This document shows positions 16,405 to 24,743 of a DNA stretch of 46,940 nucleotides, piece by piece (positions within the stretch are counted from its first letter, which is position 1; each line of letters begins with the position of its first letter). The notes beneath the pieces are model-generated. The model made no database searches. It was not told where the DNA came from and saw only the letters and a program-made list of their open reading frames with translations. The stretch covers positions 1 through 46,940 of the forward strand of contig BLLV01000085.1 of NCBI GenBank assembly GCA_011959205.1, read 5' to 3'. The position numbers and the translations under genes are program-made. This stretch comes from Bacteroidaceae bacterium (GTDB taxonomy: Bacteria > Bacteroidota > Bacteroidia > Bacteroidales > Bacteroidaceae).

Positions 16405-17277
16405 ATGAAAGATAGAATAATTGCAGCGACCCTCGCGCTATGCGCCGTCGCAATCCCGGCGACAGCCAAAGAGAAGATCATTGTCAACTCGGAAGTGACA
16501 ACCCATATCGTCATGCCTGAGAATATCAAGATGGTGGACTTATCCACAACAAAGATTATCGGCAACCAGTGCGCCGACAACATCGTGCGTATCAAGCCGT
16601 TCATAGAAGCGGACTCCGTACCCACCCACTACCGCGAGGGTGAGCTGATGGGTACTCTCACACTCATCGGCGAGCGGCATCTGGCACAGTACGATGTGGT
16701 ATATACCGCTTCTCCCTCACGTGCCGCCTCTATCCACCGTGTGCCATACGCCGGGTTGGACTCCTACATCAATCCGGAGGTATCCATGCCTCAGTCGGAA
16801 ATGGCACGTTACGCCTGGGCCGTATATGGCAGTGGCCGAAAATACAATCAGGTGGTGTCGAAAGCCAACGGCATGAAGGCGATTGTCAACAACATCTATT
16901 CGATAGGCGATTATTTCTTCATCGACTATTCCCTTCAGAACAGCACGAAGATAGCATACGACATCGCCGAGGTGCGAGTGAAGCTCACTGACAAGAAGGA
17001 GGTCAAGGCCACAAACTCGCAGACAGTGGAATTGTCGCCGGTATATTCGCTGAACCTTGCCAGGAAGTTCAAGAAGAACTACCGCAACGTGCTTGTGCTC
17101 GACAAGCTGACTTTCCCGGACGAGAAGGTGCTCCGCATCGAAATATCTGAGAACCAGATAAGCGGACGTGTCATAACCCTTACCGTGGAGTATGACGATA
17201 TTCTCAACGCCGACGGCTTCGACTCCGACATACTCAAAAATCTGCCGTTTAACTATTCACCCCATATCTACAAATAA
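16405..17277 (+). CDS. traN: TraN, VirB9-like outer-membrane complex protein
   Basis: This 290-residue exported protein has a signal peptide (MKDRIIAATLALCAVAIPATA) and an all-beta mature domain with features of conjugative transposon TraN: IVMPENIKMVDLSTTKIIGNQ near the N-terminus and GDYFFIDYSLQNSTKIAYDI in the second half. It pairs with TraM in the outer-membrane core complex. It lies 21 bp after traM and 9 bp before traO. Confidence 0.9.
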   Translation: MKDRIIAATLALCAVAIPATAKEKIIVNSEVTTHIVMPENIKMVDLSTTKIIGNQCADNIVRIKPFIEADSVPTHYREGELMGTLTLIGERHLAQYDVVYTASPSRAASIHRVPYAGLDSYINPEVSMPQSEMARYAWAVYGSGRKYNQVVSKANGMKAIVNNIYSIGDYFFIDYSLQNSTKIAYDIAEVRVKLTDKKEVKATNSQTVELSPVYSLNLARKFKKNYRNVLVLDKLTFPDEKVLRIEISENQISGRVITLTVEYDDILNADGFDSDILKNLPFNYSPHIYK

Positions 17278-17286
17278 TCCGGCACT

Positions 17287-17757
17287 ATGAAAAAGATACT
17301 GTTCGCAATCATCTGTGCGGTGGCTTCTATCACGGCCACAGCGCAGGAAAACAAGATAGCCGTCAACGCCGGCTTCCTGTTCCCGTCAACTCTCAACGCT
17401 ACCGTGGGCTACGAGAGGTCGTTCACCTACGGCAACGCCGTGGAGGTCTATGGCGAGATTGGCAATCACTGGAAATCGGGCGAGGGTCAGTTCTGGAAAG
17501 GGTACTATTGGGACGGGGGCATAATCTACAAACACCGTCTGCACCGTTACAAGAACGGCAGCTTCCGTGTCCGCTTCGGTCCTCAGTTCGGAGCGGTGGA
17601 GAGAAAGTTTTTCATCGGTATCGAGGGGGGCTTTGAATACAACTATGTGTTTCAGAATGGGTGCGAGTTCTCGATCATACAGAAGAATAATGTAAATTTC
17701 CTGCATGGCGACACGTTCCGCAACGGCCTCATGCTCGGATTCAAGATACCGTTCTGA
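17287..17757 (+). CDS. traO: TraO, outer-membrane conjugation protein
   Basis: This 156-residue protein has a signal peptide (MKKILFAIICAVASITATAQ) and a short beta-barrel-like mature part with alternating aromatic residues. It ends LGFKIPF, the terminal aromatic expected for an outer-membrane protein. The VGYERSF segment and its place after TraN match conjugative transposon TraO. Its stop is two bases from the stop of the convergent toxin gene. Confidence 0.85.
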   Translation: MKKILFAIICAVASITATAQENKIAVNAGFLFPSTLNATVGYERSFTYGNAVEVYGEIGNHWKSGEGQFWKGYYWDGGIIYKHRLHRYKNGSFRVRFGPQFGAVERKFFIGIEGGFEYNYVFQNGCEFSIIQKNNVNFLHGDTFRNGLMLGFKIPF

Positions 17758-17759
17758 AA

Positions 17760-18032
17760 TCAGCCGAACAATTCCGAATGGGAGCCGAGACGCACAAGAT
17801 TGATCTCATCTGTGTCCGGGTCAAACCATATCAAAAGGAAATCACCTTCGATATGGCACTCCATGTGGCCGGCATAATTTCCCGTCAGAGGGTGAGGCCG
17901 GTTTTCTTCCGGTATCGGCTCCTCATTTTGTAGCAACTCCAGAATCCTGAACAGTTTTTCAACCTTTTTCGGATTATTGCGGAAACGCTTGTAGTCTTTC
18001 TTGTATTGAGTGCCGGGTTTGAGTTTTTTCAT
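17760..18032 (-). CDS. YafQ/RelE-family mRNA interferase toxin
   Basis: This 90-residue protein has the YafQ layout: an N-terminal basic helix pair (QYKKDYKRFRNNPKKVEKL), the HPLTGNYAGHMECHIEGDFLLI block and the end VRLGSHSELFG. Conserved His and Arg residues are in place (RPHPL, CHIE, RLGSH). By family knowledge it cleaves mRNA on the ribosome unless bound by its antitoxin. Start overlaps the antitoxin stop (ATGA). The pair is antisense to the tra operon, in the short space between traO and the coupling-protein gene, probably as a stabilisation module. Confidence 0.88.
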   Translation of the reverse strand: MKKLKPGTQYKKDYKRFRNNPKKVEKLFRILELLQNEEPIPEENRPHPLTGNYAGHMECHIEGDFLLIWFDPDTDEINLVRLGSHSELFG

Positions 18033-18289
18033 AATCCCATGGATTTTTCCATCGCCTCAATCGAGGAAAGATTCAGGGCCGGCTCGTTGCGGAGACGTCC
18101 GCTTGCCGCCTCTTCCATTGCCTCAAGTGTAACAGCATTAGGCTCGTGGTAGGCGGCATCAAGTAGAACAGTCTCAACATAATTGTTAAGGCTGCGGTTC
18201 TGCCGTTTTGCAAGCTGCTTCAATCTTTCAATGAGTTCCACTGAAAGGCGGAAGCTCTGGTTCTTTTTCAGTGCTATTTCCATATCCAT
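18029..18289 (-). CDS. ribbon-helix-helix antitoxin
   Basis: This 86-residue protein has a ribbon-helix-helix N-terminal domain (about residues 11-45: QSFRLSVELIERLKQLAKRQNRSLNNYVETVL) and an acidic C-terminal tail that would wrap the toxin. It lies immediately upstream of the YafQ-like toxin with a four-base overlap. Its own promoter is visible upstream. Start at 18289 or two codons later; both fit. Such antitoxins usually repress their own promoter. Confidence 0.85.
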   Translation of the reverse strand: MDMEIALKKNQSFRLSVELIERLKQLAKRQNRSLNNYVETVLLDAAYHEPNAVTLEAMEEAASGRLRNEPALNLSSIEAMEKSMGL

Positions 18290-18303
18290 ATTATTTTATA
18301 CTG

Positions 18304-18334
18304 CAAAGTTAGTGTAAATGTATTACAAAAACAA
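18304..18334 (-). promoter_or_regulatory. promoter of the toxin-antitoxin pair
   Basis: On the minus strand TTG (18334-18332) is followed after 20 bp by TAACTTTG (18311-18304), matching the Bacteroidota -33/-7 promoter. Transcription would start near 18298, leaving a leader of only about 9 nt before the antitoxin ATG. Confidence 0.6.
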
Positions 18335-18361
18335 TAATTCTACCATATAAGTTCCCAGACT

Positions 18362-20671
18362 ATGGCTTTTGAAGAAACAAAGGAACAGCAACAGATGTAT
18401 AACTACTTCCGTAGCTGTATCTACATATTCCTGATTATCGAGATTGTGATGAACCTGCCTATCACGGCTGACAACCGCGTGACGCAGTTCATACTCGACC
18501 TGCTCGGACGCTTCAAGGTGTTCAACTCCGTGGCCGGGTGCAAAGTTGCCGAGCTTGTCTGCATCTGTGTGGTTTGTATCGGCACCAAAGCGAAAAAGGC
18601 GTTGAAGTTCAATCTGAAGACTATGGTGGTATATCCGGTGCTTGCAGGTCTCACTCTCGTGGGACTGTGCTTCATTTTCCATCACGGCACATGGGGTATG
18701 TCGCTCTTCGGCTTCCCGGCAAGCCGTGTCCTGTATGCCTTCTGCTCGGTGGTCGGCACCATGCTCGTTCACCAGGGACTTGACGGTATCGCCAAGTATT
18801 ACAACCACAAGGTCGGCGAGGACAGGTTTAATTTTGAGAATGAATCTTTTGAACAGTCCCGTCAGGAGGTCAATACCCCTTATTCAGTGAACATCCCGAT
18901 GATATTCTACTGGAAAAAGCGTATGCACAACGGCTACATCAACATTATCAATCCGTTCCGAGGCACGATTGTATTGGGTACTCCCGGCTCCGGCAAGTCT
19001 TTCGGCATCATAGATCCGTTCATTAGGCAGCACGCAAGAAAGGGCTTCGCCATGATGGTATATGATTATAAGTTCCCGACGCTTGCCAAGACGCTTTTCT
19101 ATCAGTATTGCAAGAATTTGCACTATGGCAACCTGCCGAATGGCTGCGGTTTTCGCATAGTCAATTTTACCGATGTCGAGTATTCCAACCGTATCAATCC
19201 AATCCAGCGTAAATACATTCCCGACCTCGCGGCGGCTTCGGAGACGGCGGCCACGCTTCTTGCCTCGCTCAACAAGGGCGGTGGCGAGAAAAAGGGCGGC
19301 TCGGAGGCTTTCTTCACCTACTCGGCAGAGAATTTCCTCGCGGCGATCATATATTTCTTTGTAAATTTCCACCCGACAGGTTTTCTGAAAGGGAAAAAAC
19401 TGAAACGCTACATATCGCACGAGGGCAAGAAATTGGAGCTTGTGATACGCAACTGGGACGATTTCAACGCTCTGGACGAGAACGGCGAGGTCATGCTTGA
19501 CTTCGTGAACGAGAACGGACGCGACGTATCCACCGACGAGGACAAGATGTTCGTTGACCTTAACGGCTTCTCCTATATTGACCGCATGGGTAAGCTGATA
19601 CTGATTGACCGCTGCTGGTATGAGGACGAGAACGGAAACGAGGTTGAGCCGGACACCATCACAGGTGAGTTTTCGGATATGCCCCATGTGCTGTCGTTCC
19701 TCGGCCGCAAGTATTCTGAGGTGTTCGACATTCTGATGATGGACGATAAGATAGCCTCGCTGATGGCTCCCTTCAAGTCCGCATACGAGAACAAAGCCAA
19801 CGACCAGCTTGAAGGTATGGTGGGTACCCTCCGCGTAAATGCAGCACGCCTTGTATCTCCTGAAGCCTATTGGGTATTCACCGGCGATGATTTTGACTTG
19901 AAGATTTCCGACCCGGTGAGTCCGAGCTATCTTGTGATTGCCAACGACCCCGAAAAGGAACAGGTCATCGGCTCTCTGAACGCTCTTGTGCTTAACCGTC
20001 TGATAACCCGTGTCAATTCCAAAGGCAACATCCCTGTCAGTATCATAGTTGACGAGCTTCCCACTCTGTACTTCCACAAGATAGACCGATTGATCGGCAC
20101 GGCACGAAGCAACAAAGTTGCCGTGACCCTCGGTTTTCAGGAGCTTCCGCAGTTGGAGGCTGACTACGGCAAGGTAGGTATGCAGAAGATTATCACAACC
20201 TGCGGCAACATATTCATGGGTGCGGCACGAAACAAGGAGACTCTTGAATGGGCGCAGAATGATGTTTTCGGTAAAGCAAAGCAGACATCGACATCAATCA
20301 CCATAAACGACCAGAAAATCTCAACCTCCATTTCCGAGAAGATGGACTATCTCGTTCCGGCGGCGAAAATCGCTGACATGGCTACGGGCTGGCTTGCAGG
20401 GCAGGCGGCACGTGACTTCACGGCCACAGATGAAAAGATGCTGTCGCATTTCGACATCGAGGACTCGGAGGAGTTCAAGACAACCAAGTATTTCTGCAAG
20501 ACGCACTTCGATATGGCACGTATCAAGGAGGAGGAATCCAACTATGTGGAGTTGCCTAAAATCTATTCTTTCGACAGTGAGCGTGAGAAGGAGATTATGC
20601 TCAACCGCAATTTCAAACGTGTGAACCAGGAGGTGGCCGATATGGTGAAGGAACTCCTCGGTACTGAATAA
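18362..20671 (+). CDS. VirD4-type coupling protein (TraG/MobC family)
   Basis: This 769-residue ATPase delivers the relaxase-DNA complex to the transfer channel. An N-terminal membrane region has helices at about residues 20-40, 55-75 and 85-140. Walker A is GTPGSGKS at residues 206-213. A Walker B-like PVSIIVDELPT lies in the C-terminal half, followed by NKVAVTLGFQEL and the TTCGNIFMGAARN block typical of TraD/VirD4 proteins. It is separated from traO by the antisense toxin-antitoxin pair, so the tra transcript must cross that pair or restart. Confidence 0.92.
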   Translation: MAFEETKEQQQMYNYFRSCIYIFLIIEIVMNLPITADNRVTQFILDLLGRFKVFNSVAGCKVAELVCICVVCIGTKAKKALKFNLKTMVVYPVLAGLTLVGLCFIFHHGTWGMSLFGFPASRVLYAFCSVVGTMLVHQGLDGIAKYYNHKVGEDRFNFENESFEQSRQEVNTPYSVNIPMIFYWKKRMHNGYINIINPFRGTIVLGTPGSGKSFGIIDPFIRQHARKGFAMMVYDYKFPTLAKTLFYQYCKNLHYGNLPNGCGFRIVNFTDVEYSNRINPIQRKYIPDLAAASETAATLLASLNKGGGEKKGGSEAFFTYSAENFLAAIIYFFVNFHPTGFLKGKKLKRYISHEGKKLELVIRNWDDFNALDENGEVMLDFVNENGRDVSTDEDKMFVDLNGFSYIDRMGKLILIDRCWYEDENGNEVEPDTITGEFSDMPHVLSFLGRKYSEVFDILMMDDKIASLMAPFKSAYENKANDQLEGMVGTLRVNAARLVSPEAYWVFTGDDFDLKISDPVSPSYLVIANDPEKEQVIGSLNALVLNRLITRVNSKGNIPVSIIVDELPTLYFHKIDRLIGTARSNKVAVTLGFQELPQLEADYGKVGMQKIITTCGNIFMGAARNKETLEWAQNDVFGKAKQTSTSITINDQKISTSISEKMDYLVPAAKIADMATGWLAGQAARDFTATDEKMLSHFDIEDSEEFKTTKYFCKTHFDMARIKEEESNYVELPKIYSFDSEREKEIMLNRNFKRVNQEVADMVKELLGTE

Positions 20672-20684
20672 CAAATTTTTTATC

Positions 20685-21404
20685 ATGCAAACTACCGCCA
20701 AAATATCCGTTCCCCTCTCGCTCCGCTTATCCGGGAGTGCGTTGAAGATTATCGCCATTCTCTCGATGGTGACCGACCATTGCGCCTACTTCCTTATGGA
20801 GTCGGACACTCCGATGTACGACTGTCTGCGATGCTTCGGCAGGATAGCGTTCCCTGTGTTCGCTTTCCTTGTTGCCGAGGGGTTCGCACATAGCCGCGAC
20901 CGCATGAGATATTTTCTGATACTTGTGCTTGCCGGTGTAGTCAGCGAATTGCCGTGGTATCTGCTCAACGGAGCGGACGGCACGCATAATGTCATGTTCA
21001 CTCTCTCCCTCGGAGTTGTGGCACTCGCCATATTCGACCGTATGTGCGAACATGGGCCGCTGTCGTTCATCGGCGTGGCAGGTATCGCTGTTCTGACATG
21101 GTGGCTCGGAACGGATTATGACTGGCGCGGTATTCTGATGATAGCGATGTTCTACATTCTCCGGCACCAGACTATGCGTCCGTGGCTGGAGCGTTCATCG
21201 ACACATTTTCCCTCGCAGGCTATTCTTCAGATTATATTCACTTTTCCCCTGATGGCTCACTACGGCATAGCCGGTGCGTTGCTCGCCTCCGGAATAATTT
21301 TCCTATATGACGGCACCCGTGGCTTTATCCGTAGTAAACCGTCCAAATACAGCTTCTACGCCATTTATCCGGCACATCTGATGTTGCTATCGCTATTCAG
21401 TTGA
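20685..21404 (+). CDS. TraX-family membrane protein
   Basis: This 239-residue polytopic membrane protein has about seven hydrophobic helices and the TraX signatures LKIIAILSMVTDHCAYF near the N-terminus, RCFGRIAFPVFAFLVAEGFAH, and FYAIYPAHLMLL at the end. TraX of plasmid F acetylates pilin. Here it lies 13 bp after the coupling-protein gene and just before the operon terminator, so a role in modifying the TraE-like pilin is plausible but unproven. Some chromosomal TraX relatives act elsewhere. Confidence 0.85.
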   Translation: MQTTAKISVPLSLRLSGSALKIIAILSMVTDHCAYFLMESDTPMYDCLRCFGRIAFPVFAFLVAEGFAHSRDRMRYFLILVLAGVVSELPWYLLNGADGTHNVMFTLSLGVVALAIFDRMCEHGPLSFIGVAGIAVLTWWLGTDYDWRGILMIAMFYILRHQTMRPWLERSSTHFPSQAILQIIFTFPLMAHYGIAGALLASGIIFLYDGTRGFIRSKPSKYSFYAIYPAHLMLLSLFS

Positions 21405-21436
21405 TCTACTAAGGATAATCTCTACTACGAATAAAG

Positions 21437-21473
21437 ACACTATCGGTAACTTCTGCAAAATTACCGATAGTGT
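21437..21473 (+). terminator. terminator of the transfer operon
   Basis: A perfect 13-bp stem (ACACTATCGGTAA with TTACCGATAGTGT), an 11-nt loop and a TTTTTGGTTTTGG tail follow the TraX stop by 33 bp. It marks the end of the transfer operon. Confidence 0.85.
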
Positions 21474-21602
21474 TTTTGGTTTTGGATTATCCATTACATG
21501 AAGCATATATAAGGATAAATCGTATAGTCAGGTGCATTTCAGAGATTTCCCGATTGGTGACAATTTTTATTTTTGTCATTTGAACCGGATTATTACATGA
21601 AA

Positions 21603-22220
21603 TTACATGATGACCATGCCTTCACGAAGGGCTTTCTCCGTTTCTTCACCCTTTGCTATCCTGACTACGGCAAGGGCAAATTCAAGAGTGGTGCCGGGGC
21701 CTTTCGAGGTTATGAGACGGTCAGTGATAACCACGTTATCATCGGAATATGTGCCACCGTTCTTTTCAAACTCATCTTTCAGGAATGGATAACCTGTTGC
21801 CGGAGTTCCTGAGATAATTCCGAGCGGGCCGAGAACGAGAGCCGGAGCTGCACAGATTGCGGCGATTTTGCCACCATTCTCCCAATGTGCCGTTACGATG
21901 TTCTGAAGTTCTTTGTCGAGATTTACGGCAGCTTCGCTTTTGTCCGCGCCCGGAAATACGAGCCAGTCAATCTGCGAGGGATTAAGGTCAGCAACCGTCA
22001 TGTCTGCTACAATATTGTTTCCAGTTGCACCTCTTACAAGACGGTTCTCCGTCATTGATACGGTATAAACCTCCATTCCTGCACGACGCATCACATCCAC
22101 AGGCGCGATGGCTTCGATCTCGTCAAAGCCGGTTCCGAGCATCACAAACGTAGCCTTTCCCTCAGGCTTAACCGATGCCGGAATTTTGATACTGGTTTCA
22201 GTCATAATTTGAGTATTCAT
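21603..22220 (-). CDS. DJ-1/PfpI-family protein
   Basis: This 205-residue protein reads as a DJ-1 family member: strand FVMLGTGFDEIEAI with the conserved Glu, and AAICAAPALVL with the nucleophile Cys123 on the elbow. Relatives act as glyoxalase III or deglycase-like enzymes and help against reactive carbonyls and oxidative stress. It is transcribed divergently from a Cys-containing HxlR regulator, with overlapping promoters between them, so redox- or electrophile-responsive control is likely. A second start five codons in is possible. Confidence 0.88.
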   Translation of the reverse strand: MNTQIMTETSIKIPASVKPEGKATFVMLGTGFDEIEAIAPVDVMRRAGMEVYTVSMTENRLVRGATGNNIVADMTVADLNPSQIDWLVFPGADKSEAAVNLDKELQNIVTAHWENGGKIAAICAAPALVLGPLGIISGTPATGYPFLKDEFEKNGGTYSDDNVVITDRLITSKGPGTTLEFALAVVRIAKGEETEKALREGMVIM

Positions 22221-22239
22221 TATGTTTTTGTTAACTTTG
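22208..22239 (+). promoter_or_regulatory. promoter of the HxlR gene at 22359
   Basis: TTTG (22208-22211) is followed after exactly 20 bp by TAACTTTG (22232-22239). The start of transcription would be near 22245, giving a leader of about 114 nt that contains the inverted repeat at 22306-22318. Confidence 0.6.
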
Positions 22240-22269
22240 CAAAGGATAACAGCTACCCTTTGGATAGTG

Positions 22270-22300
22270 CAAAGTTATATATCAAAACACTGCTCCGCAA
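22270..22300 (-). promoter_or_regulatory. promoter of the DJ-1 gene
   Basis: On the minus strand TTG (22300-22298) is followed after 20 bp by TAACTTTG (22277-22270). Transcription would start near 22264 with a leader of about 44 nt. The -7 box forms a perfect 10-bp inverted repeat with the plus-strand -7 box (TAACTTTGCA at 22232, TGCAAAGTTA at 22268). Confidence 0.6.
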
Positions 22301-22305
22301 GAGGT

Positions 22306-22318
22306 TACTTTGAAAGTA
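22306..22318. promoter_or_regulatory. candidate HxlR operator
   Basis: TACTTT-G-AAAGTA is a perfect 6-bp inverted repeat, followed by a related TTACTTC copy at about 22323-22330. It lies next to the -33 region of the DJ-1 promoter and inside the leader of the HxlR gene, so binding could control both. Confidence 0.5.
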
Positions 22319-22358
22319 GCCACTTACTTCAAACTCACTTTTAGTCAGTATCAACAAG

Positions 22359-22727
22359 ATGAAGACCGAAAAAATTTCAGAAAAATATTCGTGTGTGGCA
22401 ACGTGCCCCATGCGCAACGTAATAGCTCACTTCGCCAACAAGTGGTCGATGCTTCTTCTCGTCATTCTTAATGAGTTCGGAGTCATGCGGTTCAATGAAT
22501 TGTCCCGTGCAATCCCGGACATATCTCCCAAAGTTCTTTCAGGACATCTGAAGACCCTCGAATCTGTCGGGCTTGTCAAGCGAATACTCTATGCTGAGGT
22601 TCCACCACGCACCGAGTATGAACTTACCGAACTGGGTAAATCACTTATCCCTATTCTCAATCAACTCTCCGAATGGGGCAGGCAGAACTTGAAAACCGTA
22701 ACGAGGTATTTGAAGAATAGTCAATAA
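22359..22727 (+). CDS. HxlR-family winged-helix regulator
   Basis: This 122-residue regulator has the HxlR layout: CPMRNVIAHFANKWSMLLL near the N-terminus, then NELSRAIPDISPKVLSGHLKTLESVGLVKR as the recognition helix and turn, then the wing AEVPPRTEYELTELGKSL. Cys16 is at the position where several HxlR proteins sense thiol-reactive compounds; Cys12 is an additional candidate. It is divergent from the DJ-1 gene, its probable target. It ends convergent with the YdeI-like gene, overlapping by seven bases. Confidence 0.9.
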   Translation: MKTEKISEKYSCVATCPMRNVIAHFANKWSMLLLVILNEFGVMRFNELSRAIPDISPKVLSGHLKTLESVGLVKRILYAEVPPRTEYELTELGKSLIPILNQLSEWGRQNLKTVTRYLKNSQ

Positions 22728-23290
22728 TCCAACAGACGGCCGAAATCGTGCCAGTCGCCAATCATTTCACCTTTGGCACTTGCCTCGATCAGTTTTTGCA
22801 GGCGACTGTTGAACAGTTCAGGCTTTGATTTTACCCTGTGGATATTGTCTATCCTCACCCGCTGGTAGAGTGACGGCATAGCCTGAAAGTTCTCCCAAGC
22901 AAAGGGAGTTTTCTTGAAGGCAGTGATAATCTCCGGCATAATCTCAAATTTTGCATTGAGGTCGGGACAAGCCTTGCGCCCGCTTTCGGTCATCAGTCTT
23001 AATTTTTCCAACCTGCGGCATCGCTCCTTGTTGAGTTCAGTCCATTTGCCGGATTTGGTTCTCGGTCCGAAGCGTTGCAGCGGCTCGCCGTTGACGCTTT
23101 TCAATGTAGAGTCAATCCACCCGAAACATAGAGCCTCCTCGACGGCATCAAGATACCAGAGCGCGTCCTCCGGCTGAGTTTTACCACGCTTCGCCACCAC
23201 CCAGCACTCCCGCTCTGTGGCATGATTCTCAATCAGCCACTGTCGGAACTGCGCCCTGTCTTTGATGTCGAGGATATTTACGGGTGTCAT
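22721..23290 (-). CDS. YdeI/OmpD-associated family protein
   Basis: This 189-residue protein matches the YdeI/OmpD-associated layout: ECWVVAKRGK, then EEALCFGWIDSTLKSVNG and the FGPRTKSGKWTELNKERCRRLEKL block, then a C-terminal WENFQAMPSLYQRVRIDNI. The function of the family is poorly known; it is often found in small stress or resistance clusters. It heads or belongs to a leftward group with the GNAT gene 11 bp upstream. Confidence 0.82.
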   Translation of the reverse strand: MTPVNILDIKDRAQFRQWLIENHATERECWVVAKRGKTQPEDALWYLDAVEEALCFGWIDSTLKSVNGEPLQRFGPRTKSGKWTELNKERCRRLEKLRLMTESGRKACPDLNAKFEIMPEIITAFKKTPFAWENFQAMPSLYQRVRIDNIHRVKSKPELFNSRLQKLIEASAKGEMIGDWHDFGRLLDY

Positions 23291-23301
23291 GCAATCGAAA
23301 T

Positions 23302-23814
23302 TTAGGGAATAAGATATTTCACCATCTCAATACATTTCCATGTTTCACCAAGGCAGACATAACTTTCTGGCTCCGCTTTTGAAACACGATGAAAGCCCAC
23401 TGCTTCATAGCAATGTATCGCAGCTGAGTTGTTTTCAAAGACTCCCAGCGATACTTTTGAGGCTCCCAATTTTTCAAATGCAAAGTTTGTGGCCATACTG
23501 ACAAGAGCTTTTCCGAGTCCACGCCCTCGTTTTGAATCATCAATAATGACAAAGCCTAAACGTTGCTCCGCTTTATCTTCAGCAGGTATGCGCAGGGTGA
23601 TATATCCAACGACCTCATCACCGTCACACATCGTTAAAGCGCGAGACGTTTCACCGTCCATAAACCGACTGTGAAAACAATTCATATCTTCGGGCGTGAC
23701 AGGATAACTCTTATATCTGTCGGCGCACCATTGGCGCATACGATACTCGTCTTTTATCCAAGATGTGATTATCGCTGCGTCCGATGGTTTATAGGGTCGT
23801 AATGTAAGTTTCAT
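23302..23814 (-). CDS. GNAT-family N-acetyltransferase
   Basis: This 170-residue protein has the GNAT fold: N-terminal LRPYKPSDAAIITSWI, the acetyl-CoA site DSKRGRGLGKALVSMATNFAF (R/Q-x-x-G-x-G/A pattern) and the late GVFENNSAAIHCYEAVGF motif. The substrate cannot be read from sequence. Its start overlaps the stop of the tautomerase gene by four bases, so the two are translationally coupled. Confidence 0.88.
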   Translation of the reverse strand: MKLTLRPYKPSDAAIITSWIKDEYRMRQWCADRYKSYPVTPEDMNCFHSRFMDGETSRALTMCDGDEVVGYITLRIPAEDKAEQRLGFVIIDDSKRGRGLGKALVSMATNFAFEKLGASKVSLGVFENNSAAIHCYEAVGFHRVSKAEPESYVCLGETWKCIEMVKYLIP

Positions 23815-24011
23815 CGCTTGTAATTACGTTTTATTTCGTCGATGGATTTGCCGCCGATGCCGAAATTTTCATCTGGCAGTTCCTTGATTGTTACAGTGAA
23901 GAACTGCTCCGGAATATGGGTTATCTCTGAGGCTGTCGCTGTAAGCCGATCAATCAATTCTTTCTTTTGTTCTGCGGTGAGTTTTCCGCTCTCGATGGAT
24001 ATGTAGGGCAT
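23811..24011 (-). CDS. 4-oxalocrotonate tautomerase-like protein
   Basis: This 66-residue protein has the small tautomerase layout: Pro directly after Met (MPYISIESGKL), which becomes the catalytic N-terminal proline, then a helix EQKKELIDRLTATASE and the strand FFTVTIKELPDENFGIGG. Such enzymes tautomerise enol/keto acids in aromatic breakdown or detoxification. It is one base from the preceding membrane-protein gene in the same leftward operon. Confidence 0.88.
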   Translation of the reverse strand: MPYISIESGKLTAEQKKELIDRLTATASEITHIPEQFFTVTIKELPDENFGIGGKSIDEIKRNYKR

Positions 24012-24012
24012 A

Positions 24013-24363
24013 TTATTTTCTTTTTATATAGTTAGTTATCAGCATTGCAAGGACGCCAATACATAGATAGGCTGCTGTGTATCGTAGGAATACAGGGTCA
24101 TACATATCAAAGAATAACCAAGTACCTAATTGAATTATCACGGCTGAAATAATGGGAAGTTCCCATCGCCCTCTCATATTATTGCCAGCCAATATGCCAA
24201 TAACGAGGCAGTAAAATGGGTTCACAATATAAAACAACAAAATACATACGGCCATTCCGAAATCCGGTGGAACGCATTTTGCCGCAACCAGTGGCAGAAT
24301 GAACATAACCGCAAGAGTTATGCCTATCCATCTTATAAGTTTTCTATTGGATGCCTTACTCAT
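24013..24363 (-). CDS. small four-helix membrane protein
   Basis: This 116-residue protein has about four transmembrane helices (residues about 10-28, 34-58, 70-86 and 92-110). I do not recognise a family. It overlaps the end of the HxlR gene by eight bases and precedes the tautomerase gene by one base, so it belongs to the HxlR-led operon. Confidence 0.7.
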   Translation of the reverse strand: MSKASNRKLIRWIGITLAVMFILPLVAAKCVPPDFGMAVCILLFYIVNPFYCLVIGILAGNNMRGRWELPIISAVIIQLGTWLFFDMYDPVFLRYTAAYLCIGVLAMLITNYIKRK

Positions 24364-24706
24364 TATTGTGTCGGTTTATCATTATCTGCTCAAAGTTGTC
24401 CTGTCCCCACTTGATTAACGCTTCGACATGAGGCAATAGTGTTTTGCCTAAATCTGTGAGGGAATATTCAACACGCGGTGGCACATTCGGGTAAAGCTGA
24501 CGCTCGATTATGCCGTCAGTCGTAAGTTGTTTCAATACCTGCGACAGCACTTTTTCGGACACAGACGGGATATTGCGGTATAGCTCATTGAAACGCACCG
24601 GTTCGTTCTCGGAAATCTTCACGAGAACGACCAACGCCCATTTGTTACCGAGCCATTCAAGCATCGGAGCGGCCTTGCAATATTCGTAGTCTAATTTTTT
24701 TGCCAT
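24356..24706 (-). CDS. HxlR-family winged-helix regulator
   Basis: Start at ATG 24706 (MAKKLDYEYCKAAPMLEWLGNKWA) gives 116 residues, and the 13 extra upstream codons are unlike the family. The protein has the recognition region NELYRNIPSVSEKVLSQVLKQL and wing PNVPPRVEYSLTDLGKTL. Cys10 is the conserved N-terminal cysteine used for thiol sensing in several relatives. It leads a leftward operon (membrane protein, tautomerase, GNAT, YdeI-like) and is divergent from the radical SAM gene; 20-bp-spaced repeats between them are likely its operator. Confidence 0.9.
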   Translation of the reverse strand: MAKKLDYEYCKAAPMLEWLGNKWALVVLVKISENEPVRFNELYRNIPSVSEKVLSQVLKQLTTDGIIERQLYPNVPPRVEYSLTDLGKTLLPHVEALIKWGQDNFEQIMINRHNNE

Positions 24707-24743
24707 TTCGTGTCTATTGAAAAGGATTGAAAATGAGTAAAAC

